Positions 19,305 to 28,996 of a DNA stretch of 53,198 nt are shown piece by piece. The stretch spans positions 1 through 53,198 of the forward strand of contig JAFLKM010000009.1 in the NCBI GenBank assembly GCA_019163335.1, written 5' to 3'. The notes beneath the pieces were generated by a model that saw only the letters and a list, made by a program, of their open reading frames with translations, did not search any database and was not told where the DNA came from. The DNA comes from Desulfobulbaceae bacterium. Lineage in GTDB: Bacteria > Desulfobacterota > Desulfobulbia > Desulfobulbales > Desulfocapsaceae. Within the stretch, counting starts at the first letter, position 1. Every line of letters begins with the position of its first letter. Position numbers and translations under genes: made by a program.

Positions 19305-20219
19305 TTACCCCAATACCACCCGGTTGCGCCCTTCATCCTTGGCGCGATATAAGGCACGGTCTGCCCGTTTGATTAGCGCTTCAGCATCTTCACCATCTTT
19401 CAGTTCAACTACTCCCAAACTGACCGTAACCGCAATTGACATGATGCGCAGACATTCGGATTCCACCGTACTCCTCGCCCGCTCTGCCATTACAGCCGCC
19501 CCCTCACTGGATGTGTGCGGAAGCAGAATGATAAACTCCTCTCCTCCCCAACGTGCAGAGATGTCTTCTGTTCTGGCATGGTTCCGCAGGATGTGAGCAA
19601 ATGTCTTCAACACCTGATCACCGGCGGAATGTCCATAGGTATCATTCACGGCTTTAAACTTATCAACATCAGCCATAATGAGCGAAAGAGGAAAATTGTA
19701 GCGTCGAGCTGCGCTTAATGATTTGGTAAAGTTTTCGTTAAAGAATCGGCGGTTGTAGAGTCCGGTCAGTTCATCAGTCGCCGCCTGATGCGAAATAGTT
19801 GCATGCGCCTCCTCAAGTAGGCGCATTTTTTCTGATAATATTTCATGCAGGCTGACAATTCGCTTTCCGACATTAGCCCGTGATCGTAACGCATCCACAT
19901 GATACGGTTTCGAGACAAATCCATCTGCGCCGCCATCAAGCGCAAAGCTTATATCGGCCGGTGTATCAAGACTGGTGAGGATGATAATATAATAGGTATG
20001 GCCATCGGGTCGTTGCCGCAGACGTTGGACGATTTCAACACCGGTAAGGCCGGGCATCATCCAGTCAAGAACAAGCAGATGGGGATGACCAGGCTCCTCC
20101 AGAATCCGCCACGCTTCATCACCATCAGAGGCAACGACGACCTGGTAGTCATGTCCGGAAAATACTTTTTTCAGCATTCTACGGGATATTTTGTCATCTT
20201 CAGCGATAAGAATTTTCAA
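19305..20219 (-). CDS. Response regulator with GGDEF output (diguanylate cyclase)
   Basis: A 304-residue protein with an N-terminal receiver (EDD 7-9, phospho-acceptor Asp52 in LDWMMPG, Lys104), a short coiled coil (about 122-142) and a GGDEF domain with active site GGEEF (225-229). An RTED product-inhibition I-site (216-219) lies five residues before it, so feedback by c-di-GMP is expected. It probably converts phosphorelay input into c-di-GMP and is the only clear second-messenger output of the island. Confidence 0.95.
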   Translation of the reverse strand: MKILIAEDDKISRRMLKKVFSGHDYQVVVASDGDEAWRILEEPGHPHLLVLDWMMPGLTGVEIVQRLRQRPDGHTYYIIILTSLDTPADISFALDGGADGFVSKPYHVDALRSRANVGKRIVSLHEILSEKMRLLEEAHATISHQAATDELTGLYNRRFFNENFTKSLSAARRYNFPLSLIMADVDKFKAVNDTYGHSAGDQVLKTFAHILRNHARTEDISARWGGEEFIILLPHTSSEGAAVMAERARSTVESECLRIMSIAVTVSLGVVELKDGEDAEALIKRADRALYRAKDEGRNRVVLG

Positions 20220-20319
20220 TGATTATTCCTGTCCTTCATTTCAAATCTCCCTGCAGCAAGAACCTGTTTCCAGCAACGCGAAGGAATTGAGGGGTTGGGC
20301 GCAACCGGCAGTGAAGTAG

Positions 20320-20958
20320 TTATCTCTTCTTCCATTCCATATTTTCGATTATTTTCATTTGTTGACTGGCGCATTCCGGACATATATCGTGACTGAAAAG
20401 AGCTTCAGAATGGGCGCTGATATACTCTTCCAGTTTCTTCCAGTCATCCTTGTCCGTTCGTATTTTATGACAATATGAGCAGATTGTGATGATCCCTTCC
20501 AACAGTTTTACCCTGGCCAACATTGACTCAAGTTCCCTGTTCAATGCCTGGAGTTCTTTGCTGCGCTGCTCAAGGAGATTGCGAGCCTGACTGAAAGCAA
20601 GGTGATTTTTAACCCGGAGACGAACCAGGTCAGCCACAAAGGGCTTATGGACGAAATCACTGGCTCCCATTTTAAGTCCATGCGCTTCACATTCAATACT
20701 CTCAAGCATGGTGATAAAAATCACCGGTATTGCATCAAGCGACGGGTCATTTCTGATTTGTCTATAGACCTCATACCCATCCATTTCCGGCATGATAAGA
20801 TCCAGAAGAATAATATCAGGAGCCTTAAGGGATATTATTTCCAAGGCTTCTCGCCCGCTTTGCGCTAGAACTGTCTTGTAATCATCTTCAAGAGAATGAC
20901 AGAGTATCTTGACGCTCAACGGTTCATCATCAACGATAAGTACAGTTTTAGGCTCCAC
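20320..20958 (-). CDS. Response regulator with coiled coil and Cys-rich tail
   Basis: A 212-residue protein. The receiver (Asp53, LLDLIMPEMDG, Lys105) is followed by a coiled coil (about 120-155) and a C-terminal region with two Cys pairs, C160/C163 and C193/C196, around KIRTDKDDWKKLEEYI. This tail is a recurrent domain on hybrid kinases and receivers in this phylum; the paired Cys suggest a metal site. The output is unknown. It has no DNA-binding domain. Confidence 0.9.
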   Translation of the reverse strand: MEPKTVLIVDDEPLSVKILCHSLEDDYKTVLAQSGREALEIISLKAPDIILLDLIMPEMDGYEVYRQIRNDPSLDAIPVIFITMLESIECEAHGLKMGASDFVHKPFVADLVRLRVKNHLAFSQARNLLEQRSKELQALNRELESMLARVKLLEGIITICSYCHKIRTDKDDWKKLEEYISAHSEALFSHDICPECASQQMKIIENMEWKKR

Positions 20959-21124
20959 TTTTCATCTCCATAGCTACAATCATCTTCACCAATCACACCA
21001 ACCAACCCCCCAGGATTGTTGAATTTATGTAGAAATCCGGTATAAGGACTATGTATAAAAATGTTTTCTACCAACTCAACGTCGCAAGTGCTGCAGATGA
21101 TCATCGGCAGCACTTGGATCTATT

Positions 21125-21463
21125 CTATGGAGTTTTTATCGCCTCAATCGTCATCAGCATCGTTTGTTCAAGTTCAGGTAAAAATGTCCGAGCGGATTTC
21201 AGATCATTATCTTTTGCGGCAGTTTCAATTTTCAGGCAAATATCCTTCAACTTCGATGCGCACAAATTGGCCGCCATGCCTTTGACAGTGTGGGCATGCA
21301 GGTGGATTATCTGAGAATCATCTCCCTTGCAAAGCTCTTGTAATTTCACAACCTCTTGAGGAATTTCTATTAAGGCATCTCCCATAAGACTTTCTGCAAA
21401 CTCTACATCTCCATCTAAGTTGTCTATCAGTTGCGATTTATTAAACAGTTGCGTACTTGTCAT
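21125..21463 (-). CDS. Stand-alone HPt phosphotransfer protein
   Basis: A 112-residue helical protein with the HPt signature HLHAHTVKGMAAN, phospho-acceptor His58 in the AHxxKG motif. It lies directly downstream of a hybrid kinase without an HPt and is the obvious relay between the two HisKA-REC-REC kinases and the receivers at 20320 and 19305. Confidence 0.9.
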   Translation of the reverse strand: MTSTQLFNKSQLIDNLDGDVEFAESLMGDALIEIPQEVVKLQELCKGDDSQIIHLHAHTVKGMAANLCASKLKDICLKIETAAKDNDLKSARTFLPELEQTMLMTIEAIKTP

Positions 21464-21535
21464 TTTTTTCTCCTTTGACTGGTATGGACTCGGTACGATC
21501 TTTAATTAAAACTTACACAAACCGGCTGTTACCTT

Positions 21536-24500
21536 TCATTCTTCAACATTCATAGTTGTCTTCTCCCCCCACTTCTCCAAAAGCGCCGCCAGTTCATTCT
21601 TCCTCACCGGTTTGGACAGATAATCATCCATGCCGGCATTAAGACAACGCTCCCGGTCGCCCGTCATGGCATTCGCAGTCATGGCGATGATCGGAACCTT
21701 ATGATTCAACACCCTTGACTCCGGATTACGGATCTTGGTGGTCGCTTCAAAACCATCCATCTCCGGCATCATGCAGTCCATAAGAACAATATCGTAATCG
21801 ATCAGCTCCAGTGCCTGAACTGCTTCAAGGCCATTCGCCGCAACATCCGACTTATACCCCAATTTGCCAAGGATGCCCTGCGCCACCTTCAGGTTAAAAC
21901 TATTATCTTCAGCCACAAGGATGCGGATGGAGCGAGCTGCAACTTCTGCTACGGGCTGCTCTAAGGCTGCCATCTCTGGAATCATCCGGCTTTGATCTCC
22001 TAATCCCAGCGTCTGGGCAATAGATGCATGCAGTTGTGTTTGTCGTACCGGTTTCGGGACATATCCGACAAACCCTACTCCCTTGAGTTGCGCTGCAATG
22101 CCTCGATTACAATGAGCGGTCACCATTATCAGCAGGGTCCTTTCAAGTGCGGGCTCTGCCTTGATGCGGCGACCAAGTTCAAGACCGTCCATCCCCGGCA
22201 TCATCTGGTCAATCAGGGCAACACGAAAGGGCTCTCCGCCGTCAACCGCCTCGCGCATGAGTGCCAGGGCTGATACAGCATCAACAGCCGTCTCGGATTT
22301 GCAACCCCAGAGGCTCAACAGGGTCACCATCAACCTCCGATGGCTGGCATTATCGTCAACCACAAGAACCTTTGTGCCGGTTATGTCCGGTGCGGATACA
22401 ACCTCAGCAGTTTGTGGTATATCGGGATTTCCTTTGCCAAAGCACACCGTAAACCAGAAGGTCGAGCCCATGCCCTTCTCGCTCTCAATGCCTATCTCGC
22501 CCCCCATCAGTTCCGTCAACTGTTTACAGATAGCCAGGCCCAAACCGGTGCCGCCGTATTTGCGGGTGGTGGAACCATCCACCTGGGTAAAGGGACTAAA
22601 AATGGCAGCACGCCTATCCTCCGGTATGCCGATGCCGGTATCCATTATCTCAAAGCAAATAACAACGGATTCTTCACTTTCAGATGCAAGCCGTGCGGCG
22701 ATAACAATTTCACCATCGTGGGTAAACTTGATGGAATTACCAGTCAAGTTGGTAATGATCTGACGCAGCCTGCCCGGATCACCCTTCAGATTTGTCGGCA
22801 CGTCAGGATCAATCCGGCAGATCAGCTCCAATCCAGACTGCGATGCCCGAACAGAAAGCATCTCAGCGATATCTTCCATGGTCGTTCTGAGGTCGAAATC
22901 AAGTATTTCAATATCCAGTTTGCCCGCTTCAATCTTCGAAAAATCGAGAATGTCATTGATCAGCCCGAGCAGGCTTTCTCCGCTTTTATTCACTATCTCA
23001 ACATAGCCGCGCTGTTCTTCGGTCAGTTCAGTTTCAAGCAGCAGACCGGTCATACCAATGACACCATTCATCGGCGTTCGGATTTCATGGCTCATGGTGG
23101 CAAGGAAGATGCTCTTGGCTTGCGTCGCCTCCTCGGCTTTTTTCAGCGCAGCACTCAGTTCAGCATTCCGTTGCTCCATCATCGCTGCAAAAGAAGCCAG
23201 CTTCTCTGAGGCCAGCTTCCTTGCTGTGATATCCTGCATCGTACCCTGCATGAGCAGTGGTTTTCCATCTTCCGTCCACCTGGTAACCTTGCCTTTGTTG
23301 ACAATCCAGACCCAGTCGCCGTTCCTGTGTTTCACACGCATTTCCAACTCGTAGTGGGGAAGTTCACCCCGGCAATGCTTTTTCCTCTGCTCCTGGCATT
23401 TAACAAGGTCGTCCGGATAAACCAGTTGCATCCAGGAATCAATGGTACCGGGTGATATCTCCTCCAGCTTACGGCCGATGATTTTTGCCGACTGGGTATT
23501 AAAAATCGTCTGCGTTGTCTGAATATTCCACTCCCACGTTCCTGCATTCGTCGCCTCGATGACACCAGCCAGAAGTTGACGCTCATCCTCCAGCATTTTT
23601 TCAGAACGAATTCGGTCGGTTATGTCATGAACAATGGAATACAGGAGAATAGAGTCACCTTCGCCTATTGGTGTTGAATGAACTTCCACCGTTCTGAGAG
23701 AACCATCGGCAAGACGATGCGGAAACACGAAAAAGTTTTCCACACGAAACGCTGAATGTTTCAGTTCCATAGCCAGAAGGTCGGGGGGAAGTTGATTGAG
23801 GTCTGAAATATTCATGCTCCGAAGCTGTTCAAGGGAATAACCGTAAAAATTTGCTGCGGAATTGTTGGCATTGACAATACGGCCCGATTGCGGCTCAATC
23901 ATCAGCATTATGGCGCTGTGTCCCTCAAACATCTGCCGGAAGTGAGCTTCTCTCTCTCTTATTTCTTGCTCTTGCTGTTGCACCTCATCCAGCAGCTTGT
24001 TGAATGCAACAGCCAACTGCCCCAATTCATCCGTGCGATTTTCGTCAAGTCGCTGCGCTCTATCTGAACCTGGTTGCCCCAGCATGGTAAGTCGTTCGAT
24101 GATCCCTGTCAGCGGTCTGGTAACCCCAGTGCCAAGTCGCCATGCCATTGCAATTGCGGCCAGCATTGCAGCGATAATGGCCGGCACAAAATAGTCTCTA
24201 AAAAGGGTGATCGGTTGATAGGCTTCGGCTATTGGATAGTTGGCTGCCAGAATCCAGTTGGTACTTTGCAGTTGCTTGAATGACACCAGAAAATGCTGCC
24301 CCTTGGAGTTAATAGTTTCACCAGAGCCCTCAAACCCCTCCAAAGCCAAGTCGAACATCTTGTTTGCCCCCGGTTTAACATCCTGCTTCATGATGCGGGA
24401 CAGGTCAGGATGCATGATCATGGTGCGATCGTGAGCGAACAGATAAAAATAACCATTTTCCCCCACTTTCTGGGTGATCAGCGAATGAAACATATTATTT

Positions 24501-25051
24501 TCATCCAGAAGATCCATGGCACCACCCAGGATAAAAATTAATTGCTCATTGGCATCAAAAACAGGAGCAGTCATCATGATGGAGGGACTACCATTTCTGG
24601 ACGAGGCATAGGGATTGGAAATCTGAGGCTTGCCGGTAGCAACCGTTTTCTTATAATAGTCGCGGAAAGAAAAATCCTTGCCACGTCGAGAGGGCAACTC
24701 CGGTACCTCCGCTAAAAGCTTTCCATCCGGCAAAAACAGGAAGACACCGCCTAAGAAAATGGACTTTATACCGGGTCGGTTTTCCAGCCACCTTTGTGCA
24801 GCATCCGGGTCAGTGAGAACATGTGGCGGCATAGCAGAAGCAACCTTGGTCAGCGTTGTATGCGCCGTAGCGATTGAGGTGTCTAGATTGACGGCAATGC
24901 TTGAAATCTGAGAAAACTGCTGGTTAGAAATCAGATTTTTAGTCGAATTCCTGAAATAGGTATAGATTCCGACTGCTATCACTAACAGTATAACTGTGAT
25001 AAACAAGCTGATAGCAAGCACAAGCTTGTGTCTGATGCTGTTGAGTTTCAT
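21536..25051 (-). CDS. Membrane hybrid histidine kinase: dCache-HAMP-PAS-PAS-HisKA-HATPase-REC-REC
   Basis: A 1171-residue receptor kinase. Two membrane helices (about 12-34 and 288-310) flank a periplasmic double-Cache domain ([17 protein letters not shown], with [12 protein letters not shown], is typical ligand-pocket sequence). HAMP, two PAS domains (about 370-490 and 495-615), HisKA (SHEIRTP, His655), HATPase and two receivers (Asp948, Asp1092) follow. ATG 25051 is preferred; an in-frame GTG at 25075 adds eight residues but has no ribosome binding site. The last 516 residues nearly duplicate the kinase at 15828-18065. The ligand is unknown; dCache domains usually bind small organic molecules. 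Confidence 0.95.
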   Translation of the reverse strand: MKLNSIRHKLVLAISLFITVILLVIAVGIYTYFRNSTKNLISNQQFSQISSIAVNLDTSIATAHTTLTKVASAMPPHVLTDPDAAQRWLENRPGIKSIFLGGVFLFLPDGKLLAEVPELPSRRGKDFSFRDYYKKTVATGKPQISNPYASSRNGSPSIMMTAPVFDANEQLIFILGGAMDLLDENNMFHSLITQKVGENGYFYLFAHDRTMIMHPDLSRIMKQDVKPGANKMFDLALEGFEGSGETINSKGQHFLVSFKQLQSTNWILAANYPIAEAYQPITLFRDYFVPAIIAAMLAAIAMAWRLGTGVTRPLTGIIERLTMLGQPGSDRAQRLDENRTDELGQLAVAFNKLLDEVQQQEQEIREREAHFRQMFEGHSAIMLMIEPQSGRIVNANNSAANFYGYSLEQLRSMNISDLNQLPPDLLAMELKHSAFRVENFFVFPHRLADGSLRTVEVHSTPIGEGDSILLYSIVHDITDRIRSEKMLEDERQLLAGVIEATNAGTWEWNIQTTQTIFNTQSAKIIGRKLEEISPGTIDSWMQLVYPDDLVKCQEQRKKHCRGELPHYELEMRVKHRNGDWVWIVNKGKVTRWTEDGKPLLMQGTMQDITARKLASEKLASFAAMMEQRNAELSAALKKAEEATQAKSIFLATMSHEIRTPMNGVIGMTGLLLETELTEEQRGYVEIVNKSGESLLGLINDILDFSKIEAGKLDIEILDFDLRTTMEDIAEMLSVRASQSGLELICRIDPDVPTNLKGDPGRLRQIITNLTGNSIKFTHDGEIVIAARLASESEESVVICFEIMDTGIGIPEDRRAAIFSPFTQVDGSTTRKYGGTGLGLAICKQLTELMGGEIGIESEKGMGSTFWFTVCFGKGNPDIPQTAEVVSAPDITGTKVLVVDDNASHRRLMVTLLSLWGCKSETAVDAVSALALMREAVDGGEPFRVALIDQMMPGMDGLELGRRIKAEPALERTLLIMVTAHCNRGIAAQLKGVGFVGYVPKPVRQTQLHASIAQTLGLGDQSRMIPEMAALEQPVAEVAARSIRILVAEDNSFNLKVAQGILGKLGYKSDVAANGLEAVQALELIDYDIVLMDCMMPEMDGFEATTKIRNPESRVLNHKVPIIAMTANAMTGDRERCLNAGMDDYLSKPVRKNELAALLEKWGEKTTMNVEE
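21567..23112 (-). repeat. Kinase/receiver duplication, copy 2
   Basis: Partner of 15866-17412. Same orientation, 5.7 kb apart; recombination between the copies would delete the intervening HPt, receiver, GGDEF, HDOD and sensor sequences. Confidence 0.85.
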
Positions 25052-25089
25052 AGGGATTTCTCTGAGAAATATCACAAATATTAAATTCC

Positions 25090-25156
25090 ACGCATATACG
25101 CGGGAATGACATTATTGATATACTGCGTCATTTCCGCGCAGGCAGGAATCTATAGC
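25090..25156. repeat. REP-like inverted repeat
   Basis: CGCGGGAATGAC is followed about 16 bases later by GTCATTTCCGCG, then CAGGCAGGAATC. This resembles the widespread 'gtcattcccgcgnaggcgggaatc' intergenic repeat of proteobacteria, often associated with REP-type mobile elements. It is the only copy in the window and separates the CheD operon from the dCache kinase gene. Confidence 0.55.
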
Positions 25157-25332
25157 GATGATTACTGAGTTTCATACATAGGGGACTCGCTGAGGCACTT
25201 GGACATAAAAAAGAATAATCCATTGAACTTTGGCATTAGAATAACTCCAAAAGATTCTGGGGTGTCTTGAAAAGTCAGTTTTTCATTCCAAAGCAGGGAA
25301 TCAAAAAAAGTTTACCGTGGCTGATAGTTACT

Positions 25333-25731
25333 TCAGCCAATAAGCCGCATTTTTTGCAGTTCGCTCAGCAGCTTCTGCTTGGTAACCGGTTTTACCAGAA
25401 ATGCCGCAGCACCACCTGCATAGAACGAAGTCATGACTGTCTTGGGATCATTCAGTGACGTAGTCATAATGACCTTCACCTCTTCAGGCGGGGTAACTTT
25501 CATTTCGCGCTCGAACTCCCGTATAAGGCGCAGAGCCTGTTGCCCATCCATGTTTGGCATCATAATGTCCATACATACGAGATCATACGGCTGCTTGTCT
25601 TCAAATTCCTGCCGAAATGCCAAGACTGCCTCTTCACCGTTGACTGCAATGTCGCACTCAAAATGCTCTGCCAAAAACTTGTTCAAAATACGCCGCGACA
25701 TAAAATCATCCTCTACTATCAGGCACTTCAT
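25333..25731 (-). CDS. Single-domain response regulator
   Basis: A 132-residue receiver: acidic pair EDD (7-9), Asp55 in MDIMMPNMDG, Thr near 83-85 (MTTS) and Lys in LVKP. AAAGGAGGAG seven bases upstream selects ATG 25731; a longer frame to 25800 adds 23 Cys-rich residues unlike a receiver. The sequence between acidic residues and Asp is longer than in CheY, as in stand-alone regulators of chemosensory arrays. The output partner is unknown. Confidence 0.92.
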   Translation of the reverse strand: MKCLIVEDDFMSRRILNKFLAEHFECDIAVNGEEAVLAFRQEFEDKQPYDLVCMDIMMPNMDGQQALRLIREFEREMKVTPPEEVKVIMTTSLNDPKTVMTSFYAGGAAAFLVKPVTKQKLLSELQKMRLIG

Positions 25732-25831
25732 GTGTTTCTCCTCCTTTAGATTATTCCAACAACAACCCCTACCTGCACAATAGCAACCCCTCGGCTGCAA
25801 TCTTCAGCAATGACATTGCCTTGTTCACTAC

Positions 25832-26311
25832 TCATCCCTCAGATCTTCTTCCTTTGCCAACCAGAACGACCCCGGTTTCTGTATTCATAATAATCTTCCT
25901 GCCAACCCGTCCACCCACATCTTTGGCTATCACCGGAACCCGGAATCCTTCCAGCATCTGAAAAACGAGGGTAATATTGCGGTCTCCGATCATGAATAAT
26001 TCCAGACCTGTTCCAGCAATATTGGCCCCGCCGAATACTTTTGCAACCAGATGCTCTTGCCGACAGCCGATCGACAATACCTTGTTCAACAGCTTATCCA
26101 TTGCGATATTACCATATCTTGGCGTTGCCAACCCCTCCCCATTCCAAAGCGGCAACATGATATGGTTCATTCCTCCCCTGCGGGCCACCTTATCCCACAA
26201 GCAGACGGAAACGCAGGAGCCAAGCACGGTACTGATGGCATATTCCTCCGGCTCGGCGAAAAGAGTGCCGGGATAGAGAAAGTGCTTGTTAATCGGCTCA
26301 ACTGAATTCAC
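25832..26311 (-). CDS. cheD: CheD-like chemoreceptor glutamine deamidase
   Basis: A 159-residue CheD. The family core GSCVSVCLWD gives nucleophile Cys33, and GGMNHIMLP gives His50, spaced 17 residues as in characterised CheD; Ser27/Thr28 sits where the third residue (Thr) is expected. CheD deamidates receptor glutamines and normally works with CheC or the CheR/CheB methylation system, none of which is encoded here. It starts two bases after the stop of the kinase-like gene upstream. Confidence 0.93.
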   Translation of the reverse strand: MNSVEPINKHFLYPGTLFAEPEEYAISTVLGSCVSVCLWDKVARRGGMNHIMLPLWNGEGLATPRYGNIAMDKLLNKVLSIGCRQEHLVAKVFGGANIAGTGLELFMIGDRNITLVFQMLEGFRVPVIAKDVGGRVGRKIIMNTETGVVLVGKGRRSEG

Positions 26312-26313
26312 CG

Positions 26314-27207
26314 TTATTCTGCCTCATTCATATCATCAAAGAGAAACAGATTGCCGGCTTCCGAGAATGAATCCTGGTCATCCGAAATTGAGCAGGGGGG
26401 AATCGTTACTATAAACCGAGTTCCCTCGCTCGTAGAACTGGTCAAACTGATATTTCCCTGCATAAGCTCCACAAGAGCTTTAGTAATGCTCAGCCCCAGG
26501 CCATGCCCCAGATGAGAGCGGGTTGTTCCGGTATCGAGCTGCACGAAGCGATCAAAGATGCGCTGTTGATCTTCCGGTGCAATCCCAACGCCATGATCAT
26601 GAACAACAATTTGCAGAGTACCTTTCTCGTCAACGGATAATGAAACTTCCACAATACCGCCATTGAGACTGTATTCGATCGCATTAGCCAGCAAGTTGGA
26701 GATAATAAGCTGAAATTTTTCAGCATCGACGGCAACAATGCAGTCGTCCTGACTGGCTGAATACACCAGTTGAACCGATACATTTTTTTTGGCAGCAGTA
26801 TGATAAAAAGAATCTACCTGGTTACGCAAGGCTGATGCAATATGAATATTTACACAATTCAGAGTCACCTCACCCGCTTCCAGTTCAGCCGCCATAAAAA
26901 TGTTCCGCAATTGAAAATCAAGGGTATTGGCCTCAGCTCCAATCAATGAAGCAAGGGAAACAAGTTCCTCGTTTTCAGCACCGACAAGAGCTAACTGCCC
27001 TGCCAATCCCATGATCGCGGTGAGAGGATTATTGATTTCATTGCGGATATTTGACAGGAAGTTGCTTTTGAGCGATTCAGAACGTTTCAGGCGTTCGTTC
27101 ATTTCCAGCAGTTTTCGGTTCGCCACACTTAAATCAGAAAAAGCCTTGCGACTTTGGGCAAAACGAGTTGACAATTCTTCAATCAAAGCATCATCGGTAA
27201 TATTCAT
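26314..27207 (-). CDS. Histidine-kinase-like protein lacking the phosphoacceptor His
   Basis: A 297-residue soluble protein: a coiled coil (about 10-48), a HisKA-like helix and a complete-looking HATPase domain (NLLANAIEYS, DHGVGIAPED, GHGLGLSI). At the H box the expected SHE is RNE (residues 55-57), so the phosphoacceptor is Asn56, codon AAT at 27042-27040. A single base change would restore His (CAT). It could be a non-phosphorylating ATP-binding partner, a cross-phosphorylating kinase, or a recent mutant. It is coupled to cheD (2-bp gap). Confidence 0.88.
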   Translation of the reverse strand: MNITDDALIEELSTRFAQSRKAFSDLSVANRKLLEMNERLKRSESLKSNFLSNIRNEINNPLTAIMGLAGQLALVGAENEELVSLASLIGAEANTLDFQLRNIFMAAELEAGEVTLNCVNIHIASALRNQVDSFYHTAAKKNVSVQLVYSASQDDCIVAVDAEKFQLIISNLLANAIEYSLNGGIVEVSLSVDEKGTLQIVVHDHGVGIAPEDQQRIFDRFVQLDTGTTRSHLGHGLGLSITKALVELMQGNISLTSSTSEGTRFIVTIPPCSISDDQDSFSEAGNLFLFDDMNEAE

Positions 27208-27240
27208 GAATGACTCATCCCTCCTTTTTTTCGTTATTAA

Positions 27241-28164
27241 TCAGGCTTCGATGAGACCAAAAATTTCCTTGGAGAGAGAATCCGGATCAAATTTTGCCAC
27301 AAACTTGTTGGCACCGGCCTGTTCTGCTTTCAGGATGTTGGTCGGGTTACTCATCGAGCTGTGAAGGATGATTTTCAAATGTTGGTAATTGGCATGCGCT
27401 CGCAATGTGCGGCAAAAGGTAAAACCATCCATTCCCGGCATTTCAATATCCGAGATCACCAGATCAACTTGTTCATGTTCTTTTTCGAGATACTCAAGTG
27501 CTTTATCGGCGGACATTACAGCAGTATTGGTGAAACCGATTCTGTCCAGTACCGATTGCAGCAGCATGATTGCGGTACGGGAATCATCAACGACAAGAAT
27601 ATGATGTCCATCGCCTTTTCCTTCATTCTCAGTCATGGCAGCGCTGGAAAAGTCCTTTCCTATGCCGACAATATTGGAAAGAATGGTTTCAATATCCAGC
27701 AGCAGTATCGCTTCACCACCCTCTGCATAGGCGATTGCAATCAATGACGGGGCATTCACACCCTCCGGCTTGTGGATATCAGACCAGCTCCGCGTCAGAA
27801 GTGTATCCGGAGCATGAACAATAAAAGCTGTCAGACTGCGGTTGTATTCACAGATGATGATGTAGCCCAACTCTTCACGGAACTCCTTGGAGGGGAGGCC
27901 TATTGCCTCGGAGAGGTCGATAACCACCAGGGCGCTGCCTCGAAAATCAAGCGCTCCCTTAACTGCCGGATGTGAATTGGGCATGCGGTCAATCCTGCGA
28001 GGACATTCTAATATTTCAATAATCTTGAAAACGTTGATGCCGTAGAGCTGTTTGTCCGTTAGCCGGAAGGTCAGCATCTCCAATTGATTTGATTGGGAAA
28101 GGCTGGTACGTTGCAGTGCTTCGTCAAGTGATGATGCCATTTTAGACTCCCGGTTCGTATTCAT
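27241..28164 (-). CDS. cheV: CheV-type coupling protein (CheW-REC)
   Basis: A 307-residue protein with an N-terminal CheW-like domain (about 28-170; FRLTDKQLYGINVFKIIEI, FRGSALVVIDLSEAI) and a C-terminal receiver (about 190-305; VVDDSR, acceptor Asp in ISDIEMPGMDG, Lys in KFVAKF). CheV links receptors to CheA and adjusts kinase output when phosphorylated. In a cluster without CheR/CheB it could provide the adaptation step. Confidence 0.94.
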   Translation of the reverse strand: MNTNRESKMASSLDEALQRTSLSQSNQLEMLTFRLTDKQLYGINVFKIIEILECPRRIDRMPNSHPAVKGALDFRGSALVVIDLSEAIGLPSKEFREELGYIIICEYNRSLTAFIVHAPDTLLTRSWSDIHKPEGVNAPSLIAIAYAEGGEAILLLDIETILSNIVGIGKDFSSAAMTENEGKGDGHHILVVDDSRTAIMLLQSVLDRIGFTNTAVMSADKALEYLEKEHEQVDLVISDIEMPGMDGFTFCRTLRAHANYQHLKIILHSSMSNPTNILKAEQAGANKFVAKFDPDSLSKEIFGLIEA

Positions 28165-28444
28165 CTACACAGCCTCAACACATCGGCCGTGATATTCTGC
28201 AACGGCATCACTTTGTCCCAGTAATGTCCGGTTGAGAAGTTGCACAGAAGTTTCTATCCCCATTATCATTTACAATCCGGCTAATTTTATCACGCCTTTC
28301 ACCCATGCTGTCCCCATCAACATTGCCAGCACACCAAGTTCGAGCCCTAAGCTTTTGCCGATTTTCATAGCAGCGATAACATGCTCCTCTTTTAGGTAAA
28401 TTGAGTGGGTCTGTTGTGTCCTTTTCCCGCAAGGGGAGCGGGAG

Positions 28445-28924
28445 TTATAAACTCTGCCCCTGCAACGCTGCCAGATCTGCGCTGGAAAAAACATTGTCAA
28501 TATCCAGAATCATCACAAACCGCCCATCATATTTTCCCATCCCTTTGAGAAAATCAGAGTTTAGAGAGGTGCCGCTTTGAGGCGCAGCCACGATCTGCTC
28601 CGAGGCCATATCAACCACCTCCTGAACCGAATCTGCAAGAGCGCCAACCACCATCTTCTCGCCAGCCATCACTATCTCAACCACAATGATACAGGTATTA
28701 ACTGTCTGCTCAGATTCCATCATCCCGAATTTAAGCCGCATGTCGATTACCGGCACGACACTTCCGCGCAGGTTAATCACCCCGCGCATAAAATTGGGCG
28801 TCTGCGGAACCTTGGTGATGGAAGTCATCTCCAGAATTTCCCGTACTCTCTCGACATCGATTGCAAACACTTCTTCTGCCAATCTAAAGGTCAAATACTG
28901 AGTTGTTTCCAGTTTCTCCTCCAT
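28445..28924 (-). CDS. cheW: CheW chemosensory coupling protein
   Basis: A 159-residue CheW: EETTQ-like N-terminus, YLTFRLAEEVFAIDVERVREILEM, then MRGVINLRGSVVPVIDMRLKFGM, all typical of the SH3-like adaptor that joins receptors and CheA. GGAGGG nine bases before ATG 28924 selects this start over ATG 28933, which abuts the ribosome binding site. The 280 bp between cheW and cheV hold only unsupported short frames. Confidence 0.95.
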   Translation of the reverse strand: MEEKLETTQYLTFRLAEEVFAIDVERVREILEMTSITKVPQTPNFMRGVINLRGSVVPVIDMRLKFGMMESEQTVNTCIIVVEIVMAGEKMVVGALADSVQEVVDMASEQIVAAPQSGTSLNSDFLKGMGKYDGRFVMILDIDNVFSSADLAALQGQSL

Positions 28925-28996
28925 AAAGAGCATCCCTCCTTCATTTAGTGTGCATTCTGCAAATGCTCAAATATCACCACTAACAAACTTCCAATC

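Noticed and set aside
22340-23209. Plus-strand frame of 289 codons antisense to the dCache hybrid kinase
   Set aside because: It lies wholly opposite a strongly conserved kinase-receiver region, has no family resemblance and is explained by codon bias of the sense gene.
28208-28500. Two overlapping minus-strand short frames between cheW and cheV
   Set aside because: No ribosome binding site, no family resemblance and they conflict with the end of cheW.
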